Below, in pieces: positions 47,473 to 58,916 of a stretch of DNA of 64,000 nucleotides. Source of the stretch: Butyriboletus loyo (taxonomy: Eukaryota > Basidiomycota > Agaricomycetes > Boletales > Boletaceae). Position 1 is the stretch's first letter. Every line of letters begins with the position of its first letter. The notes beneath the pieces were generated by a model. It was not told the origin of the DNA. It was given only the letters and a program-made list of their open reading frames with translations, and did not search any database. A program made the translations under genes and the position numbers. The stretch is taken from positions 78,039-142,038 of the forward strand of contig JBBPSI010000051.1 of the NCBI GenBank assembly GCA_038093515.1. The letters run 5' to 3'.

Positions 47473-50128
47473 CAGTGATGCCTCTTCATTTCCGTCCTTC
47501 TGTAAACAGCCCGCCCGCCCAGCATACATAAGTCAATGTGACTAGGTCGGGCATACCCGCCCGTAATTTCGTCACAGCAATGTAACAAGGGCAAAACACA
47601 GTCCAGTATTTCGTGAAATGTCGGGACTTGCGAACGGCGTTTCGGCTGGGCGTATCACATGACCACCCATTGGTACGTGGTCAAGTGAAAATGACCGTGG
47701 GCGGTATGCGACCCCATTTTGCCCTGGGCCATGGAAAATACAAAACAACATGGTCGGTTACCATCAGAGAATATTCAGATATCAGTGCCTGGGTGGGAAA
47801 ATGACATCAATCATAATGCAACGTACGTGAATACAGTAAATATTATGGTGAGATGGCTTGGGAGCTTCCTGCTTTTGGTGCTGTGTCCGGACATCACCAC
47901 TGGTCCCACAGGCAGTCCACGGGCGTGCCACAAACCGACACAAAAATGACAGCTGTTCCGTCATTTGGCCAACAATAATGCGGTAGGGCTGTTTAAGGTC
48001 AAAGTTCCATCACGTCCGCTCATTCCAAGGTTCGGCGTGCCTGGACCTCAAAAGAATTAGTGCCTCGAGGCAGCAGTGCGGCCATTACGGTCCGCAAGAT
48101 GGGAAACTTGAAGGACGTACCTGAATATGAGCTACATTGTGATACATCACAAGTGACCTGATTCACGAGCGCTGATCGCGACGTCAAAGAAATTGTGATC
48201 TTGAGTCACAGAATCAATATTAAACCAAAGCCTCCACTGGTAGAAGCACAAACCCAATTTCATTGATCATCTGCGCACCTTCGACATCCCTCCAGGAATA
48301 CGGCGGCGAATGAGGACAGCTCATCGGGGATGCATCGCATAGACTGCGCTGCATGCTTCTAACACGCGGTATAGGCTTACAATAGTACGCCATATAATGC
48401 TTGTTATTGGCATGTCCAACCCAAGTACACTTCCATCGGCACGTCGATCATCACCATGTCTTCCACGTTTCAATTACTTCCGTCTGCCGCGCGCGAGGAA
48501 AGAGTACTCACATAAACAGCAGACCTATTCGGACCACAAACAATCTTTATCTTCATTAGGTGTAGGACAGAGGATTCATGGATTATTCTACCATCTCGAC
48601 ATATATGTTCACTGGACCCGTGCGCTCAATCTTTCATTCGTTCACATCTCATACGATTGCAACGTGAGCAGCACACTGTCAGAGAATGTTCTGATCCGAG
48701 TTAGATCTCTCGATACATTTCTCTCAAGCAAATTCCGCACCGTTCTGCGAGTCACATTTGTATATAGCAAGGAGGACCTCACTCCCACACCCACTGCAGC
48801 CCTTTGAATACAGCCCGTTCGCCCAGATCGCATACCTACCTGTCGTTCCGTCACATTGGTGTAATAACGGGGGGAAAGCCAAGTGTTTTGTGAAATGTAG
48901 AGGCTGGCAAATGTCGTTTTGGGTCAGGGATGTCATAATATCACCGCTGATTTGTGCTTGGATGAATGAAAACGGATCGGTGAACATGGCAAGGGGGATT
49001 GGGCCGCACTCTTTCCGCAGGGTCAGGGGGGACACGGAACAAAAACTTGTCTATCGCGGGGACCTGGTAAAACATCGTGACCTGGGCGAGGCAATGCCTT
49101 GATTCAAAAATGTCGAAAATGAAACGTATGTGAATACAAACAATCGCGGTTAGCAAGAAGGTCGCTTAGTATGAACACGGTGGCAGCTCGTGGAACGCAT
49201 TATACACGCGGATCACAGCATGCTGATCTGTCCATTTGGGGTACCTTGTTTCACCACTGATATCTGGCCAATTTGTGATGGCTGGGTAAAGTCAAATCCC
49301 GGCGCGTTGATATTGGGCCACCTTCGGCGCGCAGGGGCCCGAGTCCTGCGAAAAGTTGCCAAAGTGGGTAAAATTGATGGCCCACAGATTCGGGAATGCC
49401 CCTGGTCCCCATTCAACGGTGCTTGAGCGGGACTTGGTCCCCTGTGGGCAGTGACGAGGTATGAAATTAATGAAGTATACCTGATTGCACCGCCACAATG
49501 TGGTCTAGCCAATCACTGATCGCGCACTTGCTTCTTCCCTTTTTCAAGCACAACACATTCGATTTCGATTCCTGCAGATCCTAACCACAATATTTTCATG
49601 TATTTGTCTAAATACTTTTTTTGTATTACAATGCACAAAAGGCAATTGCATGGCTGATCCCTTTGCTATGTTAGAATCGAATCAATCGATCAATCAGCGC
49701 GTTCGCATTGCATTCAGGACCGAGGCTCTATAACAGGTGACTATTCGTGGCAGGCCAAGCTCATTGTGCTTGCTTGTTTCACGTATGTTGCATCGTAATT
49801 CCATTCATTTTCTCACCCAGGTACTGATATCTCACCGAGGTGACATGTATTCCCCTTGGGCCCCTGTGGCAGAAAGCGGAATCTGGTATTGAATGCATTT
49901 TTGCTAGTCCAAAAAATAACGAGAGGTGGTCATATGATCTGCCCAGCCAGAAATACCCCTCGTAAATCTCGACAGTTCACGACATACCTGTCACTGTATG
50001 CTTTCTGTGACGGAATCACAAGTAGTGTTGCCAACGTCGCCGCATTCACAAATGTGTACTTGGCGAACGGGCTGTGTTGGACACTGTGCATGGAGTGGAG
50101 TAGGAGTGGAGAGGTGTCTTCCTCGCTG

Positions 50129-50137
50129 TATAAAAGG
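50129..50137 (+). promoter_or_regulatory. TATA box of H8 (TATAAAAGG, type A)
   Basis: TATAAAAGGTGAGTCACAG, about 85 bp before the ATG. Confidence 0.85.
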
Positions 50138-50217
50138 TGAGTCACAGAGCAACTTACCATCAGCAAAACAGTATCTCATCACCTTTCGAACAACTCAACG
50201 CCCCCATCGCTAGAAAG

Positions 50218-50690
50218 ATGTTCATCCGCTTCTCTGCCCTTCTCCCCATCGCTGCTCTGGCTGCAGTCGCTGTCGCTGCGCCCAACGCCCTCGAAGCCCG
50301 TACCGGCTCCTCCCAATGCGACACCGGGTCGATCTCATGCTGCAACCAAGCCCTGACTGTGAGATTTACCTGCTGCTCACGGTTTCGCGTGTTACGCTAA
50401 CGATGAACGACACTGTAGCAATCCGACCCAACAATTACCGCCCTCCTCGGAACACTCGGCATCGCACTTCCCGCCATCTCGGGTCTCGTCGGGCTCGGCT
50501 GTAGCCCGATCACGGCCATCGGCACGGGTAGTGGTGCTACGTGCACCCAGCAGACCGTCTGCTGCACTGGCAATACCTTCGTAAGTCTACCTTGTTTTCT
50601 GGACGTACGAGGGATGCTGATCACTCTCCTGCGCACATATAGAACGGGTTGATCAACGTCGGCTGCACTCCCATCAACCTCAGCCTGTGA
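50218..50690 (+). CDS. Class I hydrophobin H8
   Basis: Exons 50218-50358, 50419-50580 and 50643-50690; 116 residues. Exon 1 is like H5/H6 but with PNALEAR. Exon 2: [20 protein letters not shown] and [14 protein letters not shown], ending CCTGNTF. Exon 3 begins NGLINVG, with Asn in place of the Ser seen in most copies, as in H10. Convergent with H9. Confidence 0.95.
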
Positions 50691-52725
50691 ACAAGTGGAA
50701 GACGAAACAGTGTACTTGTCGAAATGTCTTCTTCCTTATGTAATTTGTTGGTTTGAATAGGATTTATGGTGTTTCAGATTGAATGAATATGTCGTCCTGT
50801 TGGTGTTAAAATACACCTGAAAGATCCACGCGAACCAGCGGTGAAACGTTGGAAAGAACCTCACTGAGTGGAGATCAGATTAGATTATACGCGCCAGACA
50901 GATGATATGTACTTATGAACGAGTGACGGATCGAGCCCACAGATCCGGGGCTATCGCAAAAAGGAAGCGATGTACTGCCGCGCGCGGTGTGGTTGTGCAG
51001 GAGAGGGGTCGCGAAGCGGGGTCGAGAGGCTGTACGGAGTCAGCGCGGATGTGGGAGCCAGGGGTAAGACCATGGCGAGGGAGGGTAACCCAGTGAGCTA
51101 CCGGTCCTGTTTTCTGTATCTGTCCGTCGCTCCTCTCCGAGGATCAGAGCCGCGTGCAGTGTGCGCAGGGACAATAGGCAGTTTCGAACCTGCGAAAGCT
51201 CTCGTCAATGAGCTTGACTGCTACGCCGACCGCCGTCCTTCCAAGGGCCGTTTAGGTGAAGTTACAACTAGTATAACACACAGAGGGAGTGCGGACATTA
51301 CCAGCAGTGACCAGAGTGGCATGCCAGATGGCAGCGACCCTTTGCAAGGGGCTATACTAGATTAGCGGGAATGCGTTTAGTGGGATCGTGCGTGTGTTGA
51401 TTGTTGCCAGAAGTTTGCGATGTGACAATTACGAATCTCGCTCCGCACGGCCTAGAAGATGCACTGGCACGAGAATCTCCAAGTTGACCACACGAATCGT
51501 ATAGTAAATATCCAGGTGATTGGGTACAATAGTGGGAAAGTGTATCTACCATGTAGTAGTGTATTAGGAGTCAGAGACAGTGTTGCCGCGAAGCGAATCG
51601 AAGTGTATTTTGTGGGGACTTCGAAAGCGACGGCGTCAAACGAAGCGGCTACGCAGGCCGACAGCCCAGCCAATCAGAACTCACGTCTACGACATTGAGC
51701 ACATAGATTATCTTTGTACAGCAGCTACTAATCAGTACGAAGTCAGTGCACTTCGACTCAATTCGGGTGCACCGAACTCTCACGAGGTGGTTCACTTTCG
51801 AACCGAATCGAAATGACCTCGAAGTTACTTCGCCCCCGACGGCGACGCTGAAAGAGTACGAGCGCCGCCGAATGGTCCGAAAGCCTTGAACCAGGCGCCA
51901 GGCGCCGGGTGCGGCAACCACTCTCGATTCGGGCTTATCTAATACCGACAACGCCGATGCCTCTCCCACTACTCAACCTGCATCCCATTCTTCTTACACA
52001 CTCTCCTGATCTCATTTCCACTAATCTGGAGTGACTACCCACTTCTACTTTCGGCCCGCCTGGGTGTTTTTCATCCTAAGGTCCACAATACTCGTGTTCA
52101 ATATGTATCAGACTAGTCACCGCACAATCCTGTTGCAGCGGGTCCAAGTCCGAGTTCGATAAGTATCTTTCCACCCATTCATCGTGGAGCAAACCTTTCC
52201 ACCGGCAGCAGCACAATGAGGAATCACAGCCCGTTGTAGAACATTGTAATATAAAAGGCGTCCGGACTTTGAACCTGGAAACTCTCGGTGGGACGGGCTC
52301 GGTTCGTCGCGAGTATCGCCATCGACTCTACTCAAACGTCAAGCCTCGCGTGTTGCGATCTCACGGAACATTGTATGTGCGCAAATACATCCCCCTTTCC
52401 CGAACCCACGAGGCCGAGGAGTAGCGGCAGCCATCGCATTTTCCCGCAGGTCAGCCAACCGTGCAATGAACCACAGTGGCTACCAAATTGGGTGGTTTCG
52501 ATCGGGGATCGTTCTTACTTCACACCATAATCTGATTGCCGTTTTTCTCAACCAGCTTCTTTCGAACATTTCATCGCCCGTTCGCGCAGATTGCTAAACG
52601 AAAACACGGCCCATTTATTCGATGCGAAATACTATAATTCCTATTCAAACCATCCAAATGAGGAATAAAGAATGAATTTTCGGACGCGTCACGACGACTT
52701 GGACACTGTCGTGTCTTTCAGCTGT
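50691..52725. repeat. Intergenic H8-H9: module P, then a unique island
   Basis: 50,691-50,810 is 3' flank. About 50,810-51,350 is module P, inverted. 51,350-52,060 matches nothing else in the window: CG-rich patches (GGCGCCAGGCGCCGG near 51,890) and no convincing ORF. 52,070-52,500 contains inverted copies of pieces seen near 36,920-37,120 and 45,330-45,440. From about 52,530 the direct copy of the right arm starts. Confidence 0.62.
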
Positions 52726-53195
52726 TCACAGGCTGAGGTTGATGGGAGTGCAACCAAGGTTAATCAGCCCGCTCTATATGTGCGGAAGAGAGTGATCAGC
52801 ATTCCGCATACGTTCAGTAAACAAAGTCGACTTACGAAACTATTGCCAGTGCAGCAGACGGTCTGCTGGGTGCACGTGGCACCGGTACCCGTACCGAGGC
52901 CTGTGATCGGGCTACAGCTGAGCCCGACGAGACCTCCGACTGCTGGAAGGGCGATGCCGAGTAGTCCGGCAAGCTCGGTAACCGTTGGGTCGGATTGCTA
53001 CGGTATGGTTCATCGTTAGCGTAAAACGCGAAACCGTGAGCAGCAGGTAAATCTTACACTCAAGACTTGGTTGCAGCACGAGATCGACCCGGTGTCGCAT
53101 GAGGAAGTCTGGCGGGCTTCCAGCGCGTTGGGCGCAGCGGCGGCGACGGCAGCGAGAGCAACGACGGGGAGAAGGGCAGAGAAGCGGATGAACAT
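52726..53195 (-). CDS. Class I hydrophobin H9
   Basis: Exons 53195-53058, 52997-52836 and 52773-52726; 115 residues. Exon 1: [21 protein letters not shown], with NQVLS at its end; the intron 1 donor is GTAAGA instead of the usual GTGAGA. Exon 2: [20 protein letters not shown] and [14 protein letters not shown], with Ser before the fourth cysteine as in H10. Type B promoter; divergent partner of H10. Confidence 0.95.
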
Positions 53196-53270
53196 CTTTC
53201 TAGTGGTGGGTGAGTTGAGTTGCTCGACAGGAGATTCTGTTTTGCTGATGGTGAGCTGTTCTGCAACTCA

Positions 53271-53280
53271 CCTTTTTATA
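53271..53280 (-). promoter_or_regulatory. TATA box of H9 (TATAAAAAGG, type B)
   Basis: TATAAAAAGGTGAGTTGCAG, about 80 bp before the ATG: type B spacing and upstream sequence, but TGAG as in type A. Confidence 0.82.
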
Positions 53281-54589
53281 CAGCGAGGAGGTCCTCTTTC
53301 TCCCACCCCCACTGCAGCCCTCTCAACACAGTCCATTTGCTCGGCACGCATTGATCAATGCGACCAGGCTGGGCATACCTGCTTGTGATTCCGTCACAGC
53401 AATGTAACAAGGGAAAAAGAAGTCCATTACTTCGTGAAATGTCGGGACTTACGAACGGCGTTTCGGCTGGGCATATCACATGACCACCACTCATTGGTGC
53501 TTGGCCCAGTGAAAGCGGGTGAAATCCCGCGGGCGATATGCAGCCCCACTCCACCCCCAGGCCCATGGAGAATACAAAACGACATTGATGATAAAAATAT
53601 TCCAATATCAGTGCCTGAGTGGGAAAGTCACATCAATCACAATGCAAGCAATTATGGGTCGCCGTGAGATGTTGACCTACCTCTTGGACTGTGTCCAGAC
53701 ACCATCACTGGTCCCACTGGCGGTTCACGGGTGTGCCAATTGCTCGACCGTAGGGCGGGCCACAAACCGACACAAAAATGACAGCTGCAGACCATTATTC
53801 CGCCACTTGGCCAACAATAACTCGGTAGCGCTGTGTAAGGGCAAATTTCCATCACGTTCGATCATTCCAAAATTCGGCGTGCCTGTACTTCAAAGAAGTT
53901 GGCGGGAATAAGAACCTTGCGGCAGTGGTGCGGCCATTACGGTCTGCTGGATGCAAACTTGAAGGATGTACCTGAATGTGACCTAAAATAAATATGATAC
54001 ATCACAAGTGAGCTGATTCACGAGCGCTGATCGACGATCTCAAGGCAATTGTCAGCCTGAGTCACAGAATGAATATTGAAGCGAAGCTTCCACTGGCAGA
54101 AGCTTAAGGCCAATTTCGTTGAAGGGCACCTTCGACATCCCTCCAGGTGGCAGGAATACGGTGAATGAGGACTTCCCATCGTGAACGCATTGCATAGATT
54201 GTGCTGCATCCTTCTAACAACAACGGGGCGGAAGCTGTCAAGGTTAGGATTAGCGTTAGGATTGTTTTTTCCGTCGATTTAATCATTGTAACGCAATGTT
54301 TGGCTGAATGAGAATCCCAACTGTGCACGATAAAACTTTGGTTCAAACGCGTTCTGGATAGACTAGAAAAGAAAAGAAAAAAAAAGAAAAGTTCGGGGCG
54401 GAGAAGAACGTGAAGCCATACAATGGTTCGGTTCATAGAAGTTTGGTTCGAACCCCGATGATCACTAGGCGCCTCTATGTAAGTGAAGGGCACCATACTA
54501 AGATCCATGCATTATTACCTGGCCAAATTCCGACACTGAAGGACGATCATTCCTTCGATATTTCCCTTTACACACACAAATATATATTA

Positions 54590-54682
54590 TATCCCTATTC
54601 AAACCAAGCAAAGAGAAATTTCGAGAAAGAAAATTTTGCCAGAACCCGCCACGATAACTCAACAGTTGTTCACAGGTTGAGG
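54590..54682 (-). pseudogene. Hydrophobin 3'-end relic
   Basis: The + strand CCCTATTCAAACCAAGCAAA followed by TTGTTCACAGGTTGAGG matches the 3' flank plus the last codons and stop of minus-strand hydrophobins. Everything upstream of the last few codons is replaced by the GGTCGGAACCACCGGTTAGC repeat. Only the tail remains, so this is a minor relic. Confidence 0.5.
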
Positions 54683-54684
54683 GT

Positions 54685-54745
54685 GCATCAGTGAAAGGGT
54701 TATTGGTCGGAACCACCGGTTAGCAGTCTGCAGCAGTCTGTGTGT
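54685..54745. repeat. Dispersed repeat, second copy at 22,231-22,290
   Basis: About 50 bases (CATCAGTGAAA...GGTCGGAACCACCGGTTAGC AGTCTG) agree almost exactly between the two sites, 32 kb apart. Both lie beside a hydrophobin relic. Confidence 0.7.
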
Positions 54746-55899
54746 TTTACTGGTGTGAGTCGACCAGAGAGCAGCCGAGGTTGAACAATAGGACTTCACT
54801 CCCACACCCACTGCAGCCTTTTGAACACAGCCCGTTCGCCCAGATCGCATACCTGCCTGTCGTCCCGTCATATCAGTGTAATAACGGGGGAAAAACCAAG
54901 TGTTTTGTGAAATGTAGAGACTAACAAATCTCGTTTTTGGCCAGGGATACCATGTTATCACGCTGATTTGTACTTGGACGAACGAAAATGGATGAATGAA
55001 CATGGCAAGGGGGATTAGGCCGCACTCTCACCGCAGGGTCAGGGGGGACACAGAAAAAAAGCTCGTCTATCGCGGGGACCTGGTAAAACATCATTGCCTG
55101 GGCGAGGCAATGACCAGATTCCAGCATGCAACGTATGAGACTACAAACAATCACGATTAAAAAGAAGGTTGTTTACTATGAGCACGGCCGAGGTGCGATC
55201 ACCAATGCCAGCTCGTGGAACACAATATACACGCGGATCATGGCATGCTGATCGGTCTTGAATCGACTCGCGGCTGAATAAACTGACATGTAAACGACCG
55301 TGTCGAGGACCTTGTTCCACCACTAGTATCTGGCCGACTCGTGATGGTTGGGTGTGGATACGTAAAGTCAAATCCCGCGTTGATATCGGACCATACATTC
55401 GGGGCCCGAGTCCTGCGAAAAGTTGCCAAGATGGGTAAAATTGATTTCCTATAGATTCCGGCCTGACCGTGGTTCCCCAGGATATGGTCTGCCGATCACA
55501 GATCGCGCACAGGCCTAAAAGCCACGAGGCTTGCCTTGTCTATTCGCGTATGTTGCATCGTGGAATTCATTTGCTTACCCAGGTACTGATATCTTACCGA
55601 GGTGACATGTATTCCCCTTGGGCCCCTGCGGCAGAAAGCGGAATCTGGCATTGAGTGCATTTTCACTAGTCCCAAAACCAACGAGGGGTGGTCATATGAT
55701 CTGCCCAGCCAGAAATACCCCTCGTAAGTCTCGACAGTTCACGACATACCTGTCCATTTCCCCCCTGTATGCTTTCTGTGACGGAATCACAAGTAGTGGT
55801 GCCAACGTCGCCGCATTCAAAAATGTGTGCTTGGCGAACGGGCTATGTCGGACACTGTGCATGGAGTGGAGTAGGAGCGGAGGGGTGTCTTCCTCCCTG

Positions 55900-55908
55900 T
55901 ATAAAAGG
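55900..55908 (+). promoter_or_regulatory. TATA box of H10 (TATAAAAGG, type A)
   Basis: TATAAAAGGTGAGTCGCAG, about 85 bp before the ATG; upstream 200 bp nearly identical to H8. Confidence 0.85.
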
Positions 55909-55988
55909 TGAGTCGCAGAACAACTTACCATCAGCAAAACAGTATCTCATCCCCTTTCGAACAACTCAACGCACCCATCGCTAGAAAG

Positions 55989-56457
55989 ATGTTCATCCGC
56001 TTCTCTGCCCTTCTCCCAATCGCTGCTCTGGCTGCAGTCGCCGTCGCTGCGCCCGACGCCCTCGAAGCCCGTGCCACCTCTTCATGCGACACCGGGTCGA
56101 TCTCGTGCTGCAACCAAGCCCTGAGCGTGAGATTTACATGCTGCTCACGGTTTCGTGTTTTATGCTAACGATGAACAACACTGTAGCAATCCGACCCAAC
56201 GATTACCGCCCTCCTCGGAACACTCGGAATCGCCCTTCCAGCAGTCGGAGGTCTCGTCGGGCTCAGCTGTAGCCCGATCACAGGCCTCGGTACGGGTAGC
56301 GGTGCTACGTGCACCCAGCAGACCGTCTGCTGCACTGGCAATACCTTCGTAAGTCGACCTTGTTTTCTGATCACACGACTGATTCTGATGGTTCTCTTCC
56401 CCACACTAGAACGGGTTGATCAACGTCGGCTGCACTCCCATCAACCTCAGCCTGTGA
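55989..56457 (+). CDS. Class I hydrophobin H10
   Basis: Exons 55989-56126, 56187-56348 and 56410-56457; 115 residues. Exon 1 [12 protein letters not shown]. Exon 2 is itself mixed: the first half [12 protein letters not shown] is of the H8 type, the second half [19 protein letters not shown] is of the H9 type. Ends [15 protein letters not shown]. Tandem with H11. Confidence 0.95.
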
Positions 56458-58916
56458 ACAAGTGGAAGACGAAACAGTGCACTTGTCGAAATGTTTTCTT
56501 CCTTATGTAATTTGTTAGTTTGAATAGGGTTTATGGTGTTTCAGATTGAATGAATATGTCGTCCTGTTGGTGTTAAAATATACCTGAAAGATCCACGCGA
56601 ACCAGCGGTGAAACGTTGGAAAGAACCTCACTGAGTGAAGATCAAATTGGATTATACTCGCCAGACAGGTTGTATGTACTTATGAACGAGTGACGGATCG
56701 AGCCCACAGATCCGAGGTTATCGCAAAAAGGAAGCAATATACTGCCGCGCGCGGTGTGGTTGTGCCAGTGCAGGAGAAGGGTCGCGAGGCTGTGCAGAGT
56801 CGGTGCGGAGTTTCCAAGGCCATTTAGGTGAACTTCAAACTATAACACGCAGAGGGAATGGACACGTCACCAGCAGTGACCAGAAGGTAGCGACCCTCCG
56901 CAAGGTTGGATGGGAGAAAGCGGCTTCTTGTCAGCGAGAGAGCCAGCAGCGACCTAAAAGAGGTGTGCTTCCACGGGCAAGCCGAACTATCAGGACCCTT
57001 TCGGGTACCCACTAGCATTTTCTCGTTCCCTTGCAATGACCGTGCTGGTGTTGGAGATCATCCCGTAGATAGACTTGCTAAAGCTTACTACTTCGTACAT
57101 TTCCTTATTCGGACACCACGTGCTACCTCGTCACTTTAACCTCGTACACATATATACTCGACTGGAGGACTTATTATACCTGTTCATCTATCTAGTTCAT
57201 GTTCCCTCACAGCCGGCTAGCGCGGCGCCCTCTGCCATCTAGGTGGATTCGCCTGAAGTAACACAGTCGTCTATGAACCTATACACCCCAAGACTTTTTT
57301 TTCTCCTTTTCCACGGACCACGAGGCCAAGGTCAGAGTAGCATGCAGTAAACCACCGCGCCTACCGTGACCCAATCAGGCGGTTTCAATAAGTATACGGA
57401 GCCGCACAGCACCAATGAATGTTCTGCACCTCGAGTGTTAGTATCAATCTCAAAGCTTTTATCGCACTTGACATTCCGGCACACCTGGAATAAGCGAGCG
57501 TGGTGTTTGACCTTACATAACCATACTCATCATCAGCCAAACAACCTGGCAACGGTCTCGAAGCGGTCGTTTTTCAGCCCCCAGCTGGGTGTTCGTCATC
57601 CGCTTTCCAACGCTGTGAAACATGGTTGTCAAGATGTCGATGTCCCTACACGGTCTCAGATATGCTAACCGGGATTGCTGCGCTCGGATCAACGCCTGAT
57701 GGCAGATGCACCAGTGACACTATTATCTGTCCTATCGAACGAGGGAGAAGATGTATTTTACATGCTCTCAGTGTCATGGTAAGTTGGGCGACTTCTTGGT
57801 CTCTTTCTCTCAAGCCACCTTTTTTAGAACGTTAGTCGAAAGAAGACCTGGTATCCCACTCCCAGAGATGCAGCTTCCCTTCCGTGAAGTGTGTGTTGCT
57901 AAGTATCGAGATCTATCCTATGCCACACGTCGAAATGTGCAGATTTCATCCGCAAATTTGTCCGATGCCATGTGTTCGTGTGCATGACAACACATTACAT
58001 CTCTGTCGCCTCACAGTTTACCCATCCGGCCATCGAGCATGCCGCACTGCTTACAAAACGCAGATAGGCGGAAATTATGAAGCCCAACAACTCGTATTCG
58101 TCGGCGTATCATTCGAATAGAAGGGCGGCACGGCGGCCTTGGGGGTACTAATACATCCTCTTTCCGGGGAGACCAAGGAGCATTGCAACGAGCTCCGGTA
58201 CATACCAAATTGGGATACTAGTTTCAGTTGGCGGTGAGTATTCAAAGTCCACCTGCAACGTCGAAAAATTTTCAGACTGCCAAGTACAATATGTATATGT
58301 TCTGCAGTGGGCTGTACATTATGTCATTTTATGTAGTTGTGGGCCGCCCTACAGTCGATCCATCAACACGCCCATAATCCACTGATCTGCATTCCAGCTA
58401 CCAGGGTTCCGTCACGGGTCTGGACACAGGCCAAGCCATCTCACCCGAGGTACGCTGCATTATAATTCAGTCATTATACTCCAGGCACTGATATATTACT
58501 ACATAGTTTCTCATGATGGACGGCCATTCATCTTGTATACCCCTTGACCCACGCGGGCATAATGGGGTCGAGTCCTTGTCCAATGTGTTTTAATTAGTCC
58601 AAACACTATTGAGCGCCGGCCATATGATCTACCAAGCCAGAATCGCCCCTCGTAAGTCTCGACATTTACATTTCATGACAAACATTTTAGGACAAGCCCG
58701 TCTTTTTTTCATCATTTTCATTGCGTGAGGCAATGACCAGGTACGCCGCATTGACCAATGTATGCTGGGCGAATGGGCTGTGTTGAGAGGGTTGCAGTGT
58801 GGGTGGGAGAGAGGTCCTCATCGCTGTATAAAAAGGTCAGTTGCAGAACAGTTTACCATCAGCAAAACAATCTCTCATCGTCTTTCAAACAACCCAACCC
58901 ACCTACCGCTAGAAAG
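56458..58916. repeat. Intergenic H10-H11: 3' flank, module P, unassigned stretch, type B promoter
   Basis: 56,458-56,590 is 3' flank; 56,590-56,990 is module P; 57,060-57,190 is a piece shared with 34,790-34,990. 57,200-58,280 has several overlapping medium ORFs (for example 57,366-57,668 and 57,884-58,120). I recognise no family in them, and the exon joins would be arbitrary. 58,300-58,900 is a diverged upstream region of H11 mixing type A and type B elements. Confidence 0.55.
58827..58836 (+). promoter_or_regulatory. TATA box of H11 (TATAAAAAGG, type B)
   Basis: TATAAAAAGGTCAGTTGCAG, about 82 bp before the ATG. Confidence 0.85.

Larger units (their letters stand above)
47383..50217. repeat. 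Intergenic H7-H8 (divergent) inside the right arm
   Basis: Complement of 41,552-44,199. 47,383-48,230 is the type B upstream region of H7. About 48,235-48,735 is inverted module M. About 48,745-49,100 is an inverted orphan-promoter block. About 49,170-49,700 is the distal block, inverted. 49,740-50,210 is the type A region of H8. No gene seen. Confidence 0.72.
46705..51118 (-). repeat. Right arm of the 10.4 kb inverted repeat (holds H7 and H8)
   Basis: Complement of 40,676-44,880, with gene order H7 (-), H8 (+) against H5 (-), H6 (+). The inner boundary is sharp: after CAATCAGATTAT the arms diverge. The outer end is close to 51,118, where ACCGGTCCTGTTTTCTG pairs with CAGAAAACAGGATCG at 40,676. 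A further copy in the same orientation as this arm runs from about 52,530 to 57,000. Confidence 0.85.
53196..55988. repeat. Intergenic H9-H10 (divergent): arm copy with an inserted segment
   Basis: 53,196-54,060 is the type B upstream region of H9. 54,070-54,236 is the start of inverted module M. 54,237-54,790 is replacement sequence with an A/G run (54,364-54,391), a hydrophobin tail relic and the repeat shared with 22.2 kb. 54,791-55,120 is an inverted orphan-promoter block. 55,170-55,450 is the distal block, inverted. 55,540-55,980 is the type A region of H10. Confidence 0.7.
52530..57000. repeat. Direct, more diverged copy of the 46.7-51.1 kb arm (holds H9 and H10)
   Basis: Order and orientation of all blocks match the right arm: 3' flank with GATGCGAAATACTATAAT, H9 (-), type B upstream, module M remnant, orphan-promoter block, distal block, type A upstream, H10 (+), module P. 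The clearest break is 54,237-54,790, where foreign sequence replaces most of module M. Confidence 0.78.

Noticed and set aside
28345..51350. Possible CRISPR-like or regularly spaced repeats
   Set aside because: The repeats are large, irregular segmental copies in a eukaryotic nuclear context, without short spaced direct repeats.
54238..54262. GGTTAGGATTAGCGTTAGG resembles telomere repeat
   Set aside because: Only two or three irregular units; not a TTAGGG array.
54437..54460. GGTTCGAACCCCG looks like a tRNA B-box
   Set aside because: No cloverleaf can be folded around it and no A-box lies at the right distance.
57366..58120. Cluster of medium ORFs that might form a multi-exon gene
   Set aside because: No recognisable motif and no unique way to join them; left as unassigned spacer.
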